From contig OX453275.1 of NCBI GenBank assembly GCA_949710005.1, positions 24,088,618 to 24,152,617 of the forward strand: a stretch of 64,000 bases of DNA. The letters are read 5' to 3'. Under the pieces are notes generated by a model. It had not been told where the DNA came from and did not search any database. It saw only the letters and a list, made by a program, of their open reading frames with translations. Positions 53,888-61,797 of this stretch are shown in pieces (positions within the stretch are counted from its first letter, which is position 1; each line of letters starts with the position of its first letter). A program made the translations under genes and the position numbers. The stretch comes from Ricordea florida (Eukaryota > Cnidaria > Anthozoa > Corallimorpharia > Ricordeidae).

Positions 53888-54825
53888 AGTTCCTCACGAA
53901 CGAATCCTCGTTTTGGACCCCCATTCAAATAGTACAAGACTGGTTGACCCGGTTCAATTATGGTTCGGGCCAAATCATAGACCTCAAGGCTCCATATAGG
54001 ATCAGTAGCCTTTCGTTTGTCTCCACCTTCATCTTCACCAGGGGTATATAGATATCTGACTTGAACATCTGGAGGCAATCTCTTCTCGTCCAACCCTACA
54101 GGTTGCTTATAGTCTGGAGTTTTAGTGCCAACTGACTCCATTTTCAAAGCTTCCTCAGGCTCTTTACCAGTAATACGGGTTGCCTCACTATTCAAGGTCT
54201 TCATGATGGCAGGTAATCTATTCACCCAAACTGTGGATCGGTTATCACTAATCATCTCTTGAGCGTATTGATGGCTGAATAACTTCTCACCGAGAGTCCT
54301 ATTGGCTCTTTCCACGAAAGCCTGAGCTCTATGATTCCCAGCTTCACTCCGCTGGATTGTAACTTGATGCTTATTCATAAGATTTGTTACATCACCCTTG
54401 AATTCTGTTCCTGGATCCACCATTAATGTTTGTGGCCATTTCAACTTACGGGAATAAATCTTTTCAAAGGCACTGGCAACTTCACCACTCTCCTTTGAGG
54501 TCAATGCCTCAGCATCCTTATATCTTGAGGCAATATCAATTACAACTAATGCATAGCGGTATGTTTTTCTTCTCACTGTATCATGAGGAAGAAACAACAA
54601 GTCAGCTTGATGAATCTGATTAGGCTTATTCACACTCCAATGCGGCCTGGGTATATATTTGGGGGCTGGGAGATATATTTGCCACAAGGCTTGCTTCTCC
54701 AACCACTCTTTGGCGACCTTTTCACTAACTTTGGCTGCTTTGGCTGATTTGGGTATGGCTGAGTATCCTTTCCAGTATCCATCAGTGGAGTAATATAATC
54801 GACTTAAAACATTAGGACCACTCAT
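53836..54825 (-). CDS. int: Retroviral-type (DD35E) integrase
   Basis: 329 residues, open. N-terminal helices (about 1-65) lead to the catalytic core: Asp75 in IHQADLLFLP, Asp137 in TLMVDPGTEFKGD and Glu172 in AQAFVERANRTLGE. The 35-residue step between the second Asp and the Glu is the canonical retroviral spacing. The C-terminus (GQPVLYYL .. GFVREELQFVP) is a small beta-rich domain. Polinton integrases of this rve family insert the viral DNA with a 5-6-bp duplication. It is transcribed opposite to its neighbours and diverges from the capsid gene across a 27-bp spacer that carries a TTTAAA box 27-28 nt from this ATG. It appears intact, unlike the polymerase. Confidence 0.9.
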   Translation of the reverse strand: MSGPNVLSRLYYSTDGYWKGYSAIPKSAKAAKVSEKVAKEWLEKQALWQIYLPAPKYIPRPHWSVNKPNQIHQADLLFLPHDTVRRKTYRYALVVIDIASRYKDAEALTSKESGEVASAFEKIYSRKLKWPQTLMVDPGTEFKGDVTNLMNKHQVTIQRSEAGNHRAQAFVERANRTLGEKLFSHQYAQEMISDNRSTVWVNRLPAIMKTLNSEATRITGKEPEEALKMESVGTKTPDYKQPVGLDEKRLPPDVQVRYLYTPGEDEGGDKRKATDPIWSLEVYDLARTIIEPGQPVLYYLNGGPKRGFVREELQFVPQDTKSPPSSVLK

Positions 54826-54852
54826 TTATAAACAAGAATATAAGCATTTAAA
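54826..54852. promoter_or_regulatory. 27-bp divergent spacer between integrase and capsid gene
   Basis: The spacer holds TTTATAAA beside the integrase start and ATTTAAAA beside the capsid-gene start. Read from the integrase, TTTTAAA lies 28 nt before its ATG; read from the other side, TATAAA lies about 27 nt before the capsid ATG. Two overlapping promoters in one tiny spacer is the simplest reading. Confidence 0.55.
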
Positions 54853-56088
54853 ATGACTAATATACCAGAAATTCTTGACCCTAATCGTAATCCCAGGATT
54901 CGTAAAAGTTTGAAGGCAAAGGCGTCATTAAATCGGATCACGTTAAATCCATCGTCAGCAAATCCTGGTGAGACATTATTCATTTACATACCACAACTGG
55001 AGAATAATATGGTGATTGTGCCTGGTAGCGTGTATATAACTTTCGATATTAGTGTAACAGGTCATAAAAACAACACCCTTGTTAATAATTTGGGAAGGAA
55101 TCTAGTTTCACGACAAAGGGTTCTATTTGGTGGTGAAATTATAGAGGACATTAATAGGTTTGATTTATTCAAGACTTATCACGATTTGTTTTTAGATAAT
55201 TTGGATCGTGATAACAGATTGAGACAGGGTATATCTTCTGAAAACGTTAGGAAAATTAGAACCAATGCCGGGGACAAAGTTAACTCAAATGCAAAGGAAA
55301 ATGTTCTAGCTGCTATGCATAACATCAGGTACGCGATACCATTGGACCATACAATACTAAAAAATCATGGACTATTCTATCCAAAAGCCTTACCACATTC
55401 ACTAACATTTGAAATAACTTTAGCTCCAGTTTCTGATGTAGTCGTTTACTCAAACACTGAAATACCACCTGATTATAAATTAACAAACATGGAACTGGAG
55501 TATCAGTGCATATCAAGTAGTGAGTTGGCCAGTATAGCTATTCAATCATATCAAATTGGAAGGGCGTTCACGTACGAGAAAATACTTCTTCACAAAACGT
55601 TTCCAATATCTGAGGCTAATGATGATGTGATTAATCAGCATATTAATGTACCTAGGAGATCCATGACTGGGATACTATGTATTTTCACGGCCCCCTATAC
55701 AGCGGGTGCTAGGGACTCTGAAATGTTTGCAAATCCAAAGATCACATCGGTTAATATTAATATAGATGGAGTGCCTAACAGACTTTATTTGAAAGGTATG
55801 ATACCTACTGATTTATGGCAGTCCATAATTAAACGAGTTGGTATCAGTGATCACATCAAGGAGGCTGATTTCTATATGAATAAGTTTGCTTTGTGGATTG
55901 ATATGAGGACTTACCCAGATAATGACTTTCATGGAAATGGTTTGGAGATCGTTAGTACTCGTGATGGTGTAAATCTAGAGATTAGAAGGGAGAAAACCGG
56001 AGGCAGGGTTCTTACCTGCTATATGTTCGTGGTCGCGGATGCAGCTATGTCTATTAAGAATGGTAATCTAAAAGAGATAGCATATTAG
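54853..56088 (+). CDS. Candidate capsid protein, 411 residues
   Basis: Beta-rich throughout, with no membrane segment. Features include GETLFIYIPQLENNMVIVPG, LVSRQRVLFGGEIIEDINRF, FYPKALPHSLTFEITLAP, and SMTGILCIFTAPYTAGARDS. The pattern of two beta-rich halves fits a double-jelly-roll structural protein, and the place next to the packaging ATPase supports a virion role. It is a common companion of this polymerase/ATPase set in cnidarian genomes (recognition from memory). It is shorter than usual major capsid proteins of Polintons, so a minor structural protein is the alternative; see also the frame at 63,457. The frame is intact. Confidence 0.6.
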   Translation: MTNIPEILDPNRNPRIRKSLKAKASLNRITLNPSSANPGETLFIYIPQLENNMVIVPGSVYITFDISVTGHKNNTLVNNLGRNLVSRQRVLFGGEIIEDINRFDLFKTYHDLFLDNLDRDNRLRQGISSENVRKIRTNAGDKVNSNAKENVLAAMHNIRYAIPLDHTILKNHGLFYPKALPHSLTFEITLAPVSDVVVYSNTEIPPDYKLTNMELEYQCISSSELASIAIQSYQIGRAFTYEKILLHKTFPISEANDDVINQHINVPRRSMTGILCIFTAPYTAGARDSEMFANPKITSVNINIDGVPNRLYLKGMIPTDLWQSIIKRVGISDHIKEADFYMNKFALWIDMRTYPDNDFHGNGLEIVSTRDGVNLEIRREKTGGRVLTCYMFVVADAAMSIKNGNLKEIAY

Positions 56089-56102
56089 ACCATCACATAT
56101 GT

Positions 56103-56130
56103 TTTCTTCTCACATTGTCATGAGAAGAAA
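56103..56130 (+). terminator. Hairpin between capsid candidate and ATPase
   Basis: TTTCTTCTCA pairs with TGAGAAGAAA around an 8-nt loop, about 15 nt after the capsid-gene stop. It is one of several spacer hairpins in this element. Confidence 0.5.
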
Positions 56131-56161
56131 CATTAATCTAAAGAATTTAATGTATTGAGTA

Positions 56162-56794
56162 ATGATGAATGAACTCAAAGATATGATTCCATTCAATTGT
56201 ATCATAACTGGTCCCACGAATTGTGGAAAGACCCAATACCTGGTTGAACAGCTTCGAGGCCACTATAGGCAAGTATTCGATTATATTATATTGATTTGTC
56301 CAACATATGCCCATAACAAGACTTATAGAGGTTTTGCAAAGGGGGATAAACGATTATTTGTACTCTCACCAGATGCGAGTGATCATGACGAAATCAACAA
56401 TTTGTTAATGGATTGCTCATCTTTCTTCTCAGATATGAATGCACTTATAATATTGGATGATTGTGCCGTTTCAAAGGATCTGAAGAATAGATCCAACAAA
56501 TTCATCGATTTAGCGTTTTCTGGGAGGCATATAGGGATATAAGTGTGGGTTCTCACTCAGCAGCTCACATCTATAGCCAAACCATTCCGTGAAAATGTAG
56601 CTTGTGTGGTTTCATTCCATAATCCATCACAAACGGCGATGAAGATGCTTTTCGAGGAATATGGTGGAGACCTGGATGCCGAAACTTGTAAAAAATACAA
56701 GAAGCATCTTAAGAATGAAAAGTATGCCAGGCTCTGCTTCTCTCTTAGGCATCCATTCCAAAATTATTTAGAGATACCGGCTCTTACGGCATAA
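56162..56794 (+). pseudogene. A32-type genome-packaging ATPase with an in-frame stop
   Basis: The first 126 codons contain Walker A GPTNCGKT (residues 17-24), a VFDYIILICPTY strand and Walker B NALIILDD, then SGRHIGI. A TAA at 56,540-56,542 follows, and the same frame continues with VWVLTQQLTSIAKPFRENV (sensor-like strand with Gln) to a natural stop at 56,794. The full domain length (about 210 residues) matches small FtsK/HerA-superfamily packaging ATPases of Polintons and NCLDV (A32). The enzyme pumps DNA into the capsid. The single stop makes this copy non-functional unless read through. Confidence 0.88.
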
Positions 56795-56796
56795 TC

Positions 56797-57336
56797 ATGA
56801 CAACTCCCGAAGATATCATGAATGGTGAAACTGTTGTAAATGATCATCAAACAATAAACACTCCTGATGATGATTTGAAGTCCAAAAGAGAAGAACTCTC
56901 AATACTAGCATGTCTAGGCTCTACCAAGGAGTATATTGGTATGCAAATGACCCTGTCTGATATACATAAATTATCAGAAAAGGATGTTGAAAAGTACTAC
57001 AAGAGATATAAGATGGTGTCTGGTAAGAATCTAGCTGATGGACTAATAGATCCTCCTTTACATCTATTAGCTAAATTAGTTAATTGGTGTCTTAGTAGTT
57101 ATGGTGAAATAGATGAACCAGAAGCTCTAGTAAATGATTGGAAGAATAACCAGTTGGTTAAACAATGGCTATCAGAAGTTTCTGGTTCAATAGTAGTAAA
57201 GGGCGGAGTAATTGCTACATTACTAACAATAGGTATTACGGCCATTAAGCATTTCAAACTAAGAGAGCCTCCTCCTGCTATTACAGTTGATGATCCAACT
57301 AATACAGATCAAGTTGGAGTTGACACTGTTCGCTAA
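56797..57336 (+). CDS. Unknown viral protein with one membrane segment, 179 residues
   Basis: It starts 2 nt after the ATPase stop. A soluble helical domain occupies about residues 20-125 (LSEKDVEKYYKRYKMVSGKN, LVNWCLSSYGEIDEPEALVNDW). One hydrophobic helix follows (about 130-150, GGVIATLLTIGITAIKHF), then a Pro/Asp-rich tail. No family is recognised, and a virion membrane or morphogenesis protein is plausible. The frame is intact. Confidence 0.7.
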   Translation: MTTPEDIMNGETVVNDHQTINTPDDDLKSKREELSILACLGSTKEYIGMQMTLSDIHKLSEKDVEKYYKRYKMVSGKNLADGLIDPPLHLLAKLVNWCLSSYGEIDEPEALVNDWKNNQLVKQWLSEVSGSIVVKGGVIATLLTIGITAIKHFKLREPPPAITVDDPTNTDQVGVDTVR

Positions 57337-57426
57337 ATTGAAGAAGGAAAAATTTATTATTACAAAAAATTTAAAAATTAAGTTGTAAGTGCCAGGAATG
57401 GGTATGCGCAACAGAAAACAAACAAC

Positions 57427-58278
57427 ATGTCACAATCTTCAAGTTCATCTTATTCTACTTCATCATTGAAAACTCGTTTTGTCCCAATTGAAGAGACTGA
57501 TTTTGATTGGGATTCTATTGTTATAGATAACCCTAAACCTGCCAAGAAAGGAAATTATTCCATTTCAAAAGTATATGTAATGGACGGTACTGAAAAGAAA
57601 GGAGTTTTTTTTGAGTTGGACAAACAGGATATAAATTCACTAGCATTTGTATATAAGTTTAATGCCGCAAAAACAATGGATAATGTGGAGGGGATACAAG
57701 TTAAATATCCATTGACATCATATACTACTGTACAAAATCCCACTGAGGAAGAGCTGGAAACTAAGTTTAGGATTGATGAAATTGTAGATATAATAGGTAA
57801 AACTCTTAAAAAATTTCATGAAGATAAGGAAACACAAGCACTACTACCAGAACTTTCTAAGAATAAGAAGAAATTGCTAAAAGACGATCCAGCTGATTTG
57901 GTAAAAGTCCCATATGGGCTTTCTAAAAACGCGGATGGTCAAGAAGATCCTTCAAAGCCACTATGTATGTATATAAAATTCAAAACTAGTGGATCTGGTC
58001 ATAACTTGAAAAATCACACTTCATTCAAAGGGCGTAAAAGGAATGAGACTTTTAATGATTATTTGTATGATAAGGATCGTAGTACCAGAGCATGTGCACG
58101 TATAGCAATTAAATGGGAAGGTATATACTTTGGAGGGCACGGATCAACTGATTTCGCCGCATCAGCAAAATTAATAGTTCAAACAATTAAGTTAACTAAG
58201 CCCATATTTGAAGTTGAACCAGTAGAAGATGAAGAAGATGTATTTGGTGATTCGGAGTATGAAGATGACGAAGAGTAG
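57427..58278 (+). CDS. Candidate single-stranded DNA-binding protein with acidic tail
   Basis: 283 residues. A Ser-rich start (SQSSSSSYSTSS) is followed by a beta-rich domain with aromatic and basic residues and an acidic C-terminus (EVEPVEDEEDVFGDSEYED). An OB-like core plus a long acidic tail is the layout of viral ssDNA-binding proteins, and protein-primed replicons need one. Assignment is by shape and context only, as no motif is decisive. It stands alone between two spacers, each with hairpin potential. The frame is intact. Confidence 0.45.
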   Translation: MSQSSSSSYSTSSLKTRFVPIEETDFDWDSIVIDNPKPAKKGNYSISKVYVMDGTEKKGVFFELDKQDINSLAFVYKFNAAKTMDNVEGIQVKYPLTSYTTVQNPTEEELETKFRIDEIVDIIGKTLKKFHEDKETQALLPELSKNKKKLLKDDPADLVKVPYGLSKNADGQEDPSKPLCMYIKFKTSGSGHNLKNHTSFKGRKRNETFNDYLYDKDRSTRACARIAIKWEGIYFGGHGSTDFAASAKLIVQTIKLTKPIFEVEPVEDEEDVFGDSEYEDDEE

Positions 58279-58352
58279 GAGGAAGGAAAAGCTATCAATA
58301 TCGTATAGGGATAATAATTAAACTTAAGTAGTGGATAGAATGTTTTTAGTTT

Positions 58353-58373
58353 CCTAGTATGATTCTTACTAGG
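58353..58373 (+). terminator. 7-bp hairpin in the 58.3-kb spacer
   Basis: CCTAGTA pairs with TACTAGG around a 7-nt loop, between the ssDNA-binding candidate and the next gene. A CTTAAAG box (58,377-58,383) follows, 29 nt before the next ATG, so termination and initiation signals may lie side by side. Confidence 0.45.
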
Positions 58374-58406
58374 AGACTTAAAGGCTAAACCAGATTAACT
58401 CATAAC

Positions 58407-58871
58407 ATGTCTGAAGAAGTGCAAACTGAACAAATCACTAGAGAACCTTCTGTCAAAACAAAGGTCAAAGACCCCAAAAGAGTAAAGGCTGGTAAAACGT
58501 TATCAGAAAAAAATAAGAGGGCTAGAGAAGCTTTGAAACGTGAGGAGGAAAGGGAAAAGGAGGAAAGGGAAAAGGAGGAAAGGGAAAAGGAGGAAAGGGA
58601 AAAGGAGGAAAGGGAAAAGGAGAAGGGCTCTGATAACGAATCTGGAAAGGATTGGATACCTAATATGTTATCCCAAAATATTCTGACTATACTTGCAATT
58701 GGAGGTCTTGCCGCCTATGCCTTATTCACAAACTATAGAGATAGAATAGCTGATTTGCATATACCGACACCAACTCGCATATTTAATCCGCCACAGCCTA
58801 GAATCATAGACGATAATGTAAGTCAGCCTGTCAAAAAAGAGGAAAACAGCTTAAAAGATGAGTTGATGTAA
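58407..58871 (+). CDS. Membrane protein with EEREK repeats, 154 residues
   Basis: A basic N-terminus leads to about five tandem EEREK repeats (58,545-58,625 in DNA, a 15-bp repeat), a Ser/Asp/Asn linker, one transmembrane helix (ILTILAIGGLAAYALF) and a Pro-rich C-tail (PTPTRIFNPPQPR). The charged repeat would form a long single alpha-helix or coil on one side of the membrane. Its TM-plus-flank module AAYALFTNYRDRIADL is repeated exactly in the small gene at 59,102. Confidence 0.75.
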   Translation: MSEEVQTEQITREPSVKTKVKDPKRVKAGKTLSEKNKRAREALKREEEREKEEREKEEREKEEREKEEREKEKGSDNESGKDWIPNMLSQNILTILAIGGLAAYALFTNYRDRIADLHIPTPTRIFNPPQPRIIDDNVSQPVKKEENSLKDELM

Positions 58872-58878
58872 TTTATAA

Positions 58879-59073
58879 ATGGCTGAACTTGCAATACTAT
58901 TTGTACTAACTCTAGGTGCGGGCTATGTTGGTAAAAAGGCCCTGAGAGAACCGTCCGGTGGTGGCCGATCTTTTGGGAAAATACTTAGAAAATCTATAAG
59001 TAATACCATGAAGGGTGGTAGAAATAAGACGACTGCCCATCATCATCCCACATCACAGCCACAAGAAAAATAG
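58879..59073 (+). CDS. Small membrane protein, 64 residues
   Basis: One N-terminal hydrophobic helix (LAILFVLTLGAGYVG) is followed by KKALREPSGGG and a basic, His-rich tail. The KKALRE segment is shared with the gene at 59,301. TTAAAA lies 28 nt before the ATG, in the end of the preceding gene. Confidence 0.7.
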   Translation: MAELAILFVLTLGAGYVGKKALREPSGGGRSFGKILRKSISNTMKGGRNKTTAHHHPTSQPQEK

Positions 59074-59101
59074 CTTAAAAGTGGATTGATGTTATTTGTA
59101 A

Positions 59102-59272
59102 ATGGCTGAGAATAAGCTCGTAAAGACAGTTAGTGACTCTGCAGTGCTCATTGGATTCGCAATTGGCCTCGCCGCCTATGCCTTATTCACAAACTATAGA
59201 GATAGAATAGCTGATTTGTATTTACCACCACAGCCCAGAGTAAAACAACCCGTCGAAGAAGGGGAAAAATAG
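59102..59272 (+). CDS. Small chimeric membrane protein, 56 residues
   Basis: It begins MAENKLVKTVSDSAVLIGF, nearly identical to the next gene (MAENKLVNTVADSVVLVGL), but continues LAAYALFTNYRDRIADLY, identical to the gene at 58,407. One membrane helix joins the two modules. TTAAAA at 59,075 lies 27 nt before the ATG. Its shortness and mosaic make-up suggest local gene conversion or duplication with fusion. Confidence 0.7.
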   Translation: MAENKLVKTVSDSAVLIGFAIGLAAYALFTNYRDRIADLYLPPQPRVKQPVEEGEK

Positions 59273-59300
59273 CTTAAAACTAAGTGAATGTGATTCATAA

Positions 59301-59522
59301 ATGGCTGAGAATAAGCTTGTAAATACAGTTGCTGACTCTGTAGTGCTCGTTGGATTGTCGACTGGGATGGGCTGGCTGGCCAAAAAGGCTCTTCGGGAGA
59401 CATTCACCGGTGACCCATCGACCAGTATCATGAACTATGGCAAATGGGTAGTTGTATTGAGTATAAGCATGGGTGTCAAAACCTATTTAGAGGATCAAAA
59501 GATATTACCTATAAGTGTTTGA
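59301..59522 (+). CDS. Small membrane protein, 73 residues
   Basis: MAENKLVNTVADSVVLVGLS leads into a hydrophobic helix and WLAKKALRETFTGDPS, the latter shared with the 58,879 gene (KKALRE). A second weakly hydrophobic stretch follows (WVVVLSISMGV). TTAAAA at 59,274 lies 27 nt upstream of the ATG. Confidence 0.7.
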   Translation: MAENKLVNTVADSVVLVGLSTGMGWLAKKALRETFTGDPSTSIMNYGKWVVVLSISMGVKTYLEDQKILPISV

Positions 59523-59524
59523 AT

Positions 59525-59956
59525 ATGGAAGAGATAATAAAACTTGCTGAATATGATTATAAACTTGCATTAATGAGACATATCAGAGAAGCATACCTTA
59601 ATTACTTGACTCATGTTGAACATGATTATAATGAGGGTGAGGCCGATGTGACTTTTTATGGAAAAGATGTAACATTGGACGAAATATTCGAATGGTATTA
59701 TTGTGATGAATACAACCATAATGGATATTCAAAAAATCCGCCTGAATTAAACGATTTCATTTTAGAAGTCTTAATACGTACGAATCCTGAATTCAGGAAG
59801 AGATATGAAACCAGATACGACGACGACGACGACGCATGTAAGAAAGCAAAAGAAGCACCATATCCACATTCATTATTATCTTTCACATTTGGAGGCTTAT
59901 CAACCATCACAATATTATATCTATTGCTAAAATTGTTTAAGAGTAAAAACAAGTAA
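59525..59956 (+). CDS. Unknown viral protein with C-terminal membrane anchor, 143 residues
   Basis: Start chosen at 59,525 (MEEIIKLAEYDYK), 2 nt after the preceding stop. An in-frame upstream ATG at 59,444 lies inside the previous gene. The acidic, Tyr-rich helical domain (EYDYKLALMRHIREAYLNYL; DEIFEWYYCDEYN) is followed by an Asp run (DDDDD), then one transmembrane helix (STITILYLLLKLF) and a basic end. It is a tail-anchored topology. Family unknown. Confidence 0.7.
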   Translation: MEEIIKLAEYDYKLALMRHIREAYLNYLTHVEHDYNEGEADVTFYGKDVTLDEIFEWYYCDEYNHNGYSKNPPELNDFILEVLIRTNPEFRKRYETRYDDDDDACKKAKEAPYPHSLLSFTFGGLSTITILYLLLKLFKSKNK

Positions 59957-59963
59957 TGTGTAA

Positions 59964-60368
59964 ATGGCAAGTATAGCAATAATGCTTGGAGGTGCAGTCC
60001 TCAATGCAACAGCCTTCATTGGTGGAAATTATTTAGCAAAGGTCATTAGCGGCTCATCTTCATCTGATCTCCAACTTGAAAGGGAGAGACATGATAAGGC
60101 AATGGAGAAGTACCAGAAAGACTATGCTGCTTATCAAGAGAAACGAATGGCTTATATTGACTTTATGAATAAGAGGAAGGGTGATGAAAACCAAGCCTCT
60201 GAGAACATATCAAAGACAGATGAAGCGTTGAAATTGTACAACCAAATGGGCAATCCACCAAAATTCTCTGACTACTATAGACCCAATTCAGATCAAAAGA
60301 CTGGAGAAATGGTTTATGTTTCTGGCGGGATGTTAGCCTTAGGATATATTGCTAGCAAGTGGATATAA
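59964..60368 (+). CDS. Viral membrane protein with two hydrophobic ends, 134 residues
   Basis: The N-terminal hydrophobic segment (IAIMLGGAVLNATAFIGG) and the C-terminal one (MVYVSGGMLALGYIAS) flank a charged coiled-coil (QLERERHDKAMEKYQKDYAA). A hairpin-like virion membrane protein is plausible. Its stop overlaps the ATG of the RPB6-like gene by one base (TAATG), so the two are translationally or at least positionally linked. Confidence 0.72.
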   Translation: MASIAIMLGGAVLNATAFIGGNYLAKVISGSSSSDLQLERERHDKAMEKYQKDYAAYQEKRMAYIDFMNKRKGDENQASENISKTDEALKLYNQMGNPPKFSDYYRPNSDQKTGEMVYVSGGMLALGYIASKWI

Positions 60369-60608
60369 TGACTGACAAAATAACAGATAACACAATGACT
60401 CCACATGAATATACTCGTTTGATAGGATTGAGAGCCGAACAACTCAAAATGGGCAGGGGATTTCGATCCCATATCTATTGCCAAGAGTGAAGTCAAACAA
60501 CGTGTTTTGCCCATTGTTATAATTAGAAAAATACCAGACTGTAATTCAAAGACTGGTTTCCGAGATGAAATATGGAACCCAAAAGACATGAATATACGAG
60601 ACTTTTGA
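60368..60608 (+). pseudogene. RNA polymerase subunit RPB6/RpoK-like, one frameshift
   Basis: The first 40 codons read TPHEYTRLIGLRAEQLKMG, the N-terminal signature of RPB6/RpoK (T-x2-E-[YF]-x-R-[LIV]-[LIV]-G-x-RA-x-Q). After a shift of frame in the GGGG run at 60,456-60,459 the other frame reads DPISIAKSEVKQRVLPIVII then RKIPD, matching the conserved C-terminal half of the same family. Total length (about 80 residues) is that of the family core. RPB6 clamps and assembles RNA polymerase and is carried by asfarviruses and several giant viruses. I do not know of it in Polintons. The gene is too short and split for routine calling. Confidence 0.75.
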
Positions 60609-60643
60609 ATCAATTTAGAAAGTTCCCATATTTAATTTCAAAT

Positions 60644-61603
60644 ATGGCAACTGCTGCTGATCCCGATTTAGATCCGACTACACTAAATGAGCCAGGTGAT
60701 GATGATGGAGGTTATGATGATGGTGATACCACAACTTATGGCACCCCATTAATCACATATACATCCACCACTCGTCCAATTGACCCTGATGAAGAAGAAA
60801 CTTCATTTGGTGGTGATGATGAAACTCGACCCTTGATAGATAGCAAGATGAAAGATCAAGATGATGCTGAAAAAGAAATCAAAAGATTTTTCCCAAATGC
60901 CAAGACTTCTGAGTTCATCAAAGGTGTTGTCAGGTCAATTAGTGGACAAATAGAAAAAGTATTTTTGAAATTGAAGAGGGCAAATGCTCGCGAATACATT
61001 TTATTACCAAATGGTGAATTCAATGAAGATCCACCGAAAAGGTTGAAAGAAAGTCTAGGCCCAAGAGCGCCAGAGGTTGTGGAAGCTAATAATGATGAGA
61101 TAACTAAGAAAAAAGGTTTGGTTACTAAACTCAAGGATAAACTAAAATTCCACAGAGACAAGCCGCTGAAAACTCCAGAGGAAAGTAGCCAAATAGAGAC
61201 TCTGGAGAGGGAAATCGGTGAGCAGGAACAAGAGATAGCTAACCTGGAGGTTGAGAATGAAGAAATACAGGAACGAATGTCATTACGGGATCGTGTGAAG
61301 GCTATATTCAAGAAATATGGATTCACAGTCTTTGCTGTAATGAGTGCAGTTGGAGTGGTCATTGGCGTTATAGTCTCCAATCTCTCCAAAGGGCTCTCGA
61401 AATTGGGCAAAGGGGTTGGTGATGGGCTAAAAACCCTTGATAAGAAACTTGGTGAATTACTGCCTTGGATGGTGGGCGCTATTGTAAGCTTTCTATTCAA
61501 GACTGCTGGAGAGGTCATTTCATTCCTGGGTAAACATGCTTGGCTTTTAATAATGGCAATTGTGCTTTACTTCATAGAAGAATTAAAGAAGAAACGTAAA
61601 TGA
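60644..61603 (+). CDS. Virion membrane/coiled-coil protein, 319 residues
   Basis: Start set at 60,644 (MATAADPDLDPTTLNEPGDD) because its context (ATTTCAAATATGGC) resembles neighbouring starts. An in-frame ATG at 60,572 overlaps the RPB6-like gene. Asp-rich N-terminus, then a charged coiled-coil (about residues 95-225; IETLEREIGEQEQEIANLEV), then about three hydrophobic segments (FAVMSAVGVVIGVIVSN; LLPWMVGAIVSFLF; AWLLIMAIVLYFI) and a KKKRK end. No family recognised. It probably spans an internal viral membrane. Confidence 0.72.
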   Translation: MATAADPDLDPTTLNEPGDDDGGYDDGDTTTYGTPLITYTSTTRPIDPDEEETSFGGDDETRPLIDSKMKDQDDAEKEIKRFFPNAKTSEFIKGVVRSISGQIEKVFLKLKRANAREYILLPNGEFNEDPPKRLKESLGPRAPEVVEANNDEITKKKGLVTKLKDKLKFHRDKPLKTPEESSQIETLEREIGEQEQEIANLEVENEEIQERMSLRDRVKAIFKKYGFTVFAVMSAVGVVIGVIVSNLSKGLSKLGKGVGDGLKTLDKKLGELLPWMVGAIVSFLFKTAGEVISFLGKHAWLLIMAIVLYFIEELKKKRK

Positions 61604-61788
61604 ATCAAATGAAGAGTTATTGCGTCAAAGAGAAAAAGATGACTGATTGTGTGCCTGGAAGTGAAACCTTTACCAAAACATCCAAGGGAAGACCAATGAT
61701 GAAGTATAAATGTTCCAGCTGTGGCATCATCAAAACTCGATTCCTCTCAGATGCTGATTATAGAAATTTAAAGGTGACTAAGGAGTAA
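61600..61788 (+). CDS. Small zinc-binding protein (DUF5679-like), 62 residues
   Basis: ATGA overlap with the previous stop. It contains SYCVKEKKMTDC, GRPMMKYKCSSCG and a basic TRFL end. The GRP-x-KYxCxxCG pattern and length fit the DUF5679-type zinc-ribbon seen in large DNA viruses and phages. In the first knuckle the second Cys is replaced (CVKE), so metal binding may use three Cys plus another ligand. Function unknown; transcription-linked or structural roles have been suggested for such ribbons. Confidence 0.6.
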   Translation: MNQMKSYCVKEKKMTDCVPGSETFTKTSKGRPMMKYKCSSCGIIKTRFLSDADYRNLKVTKE

Positions 61789-61797
61789 TCAAACAAA

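Noticed and set aside
60856..61518. 220-codon minus-strand frame in the viral element
   Set aside because: Antisense reading of the coiled-coil membrane-protein gene, which has the promoter-like box pattern and neighbours on the plus strand.
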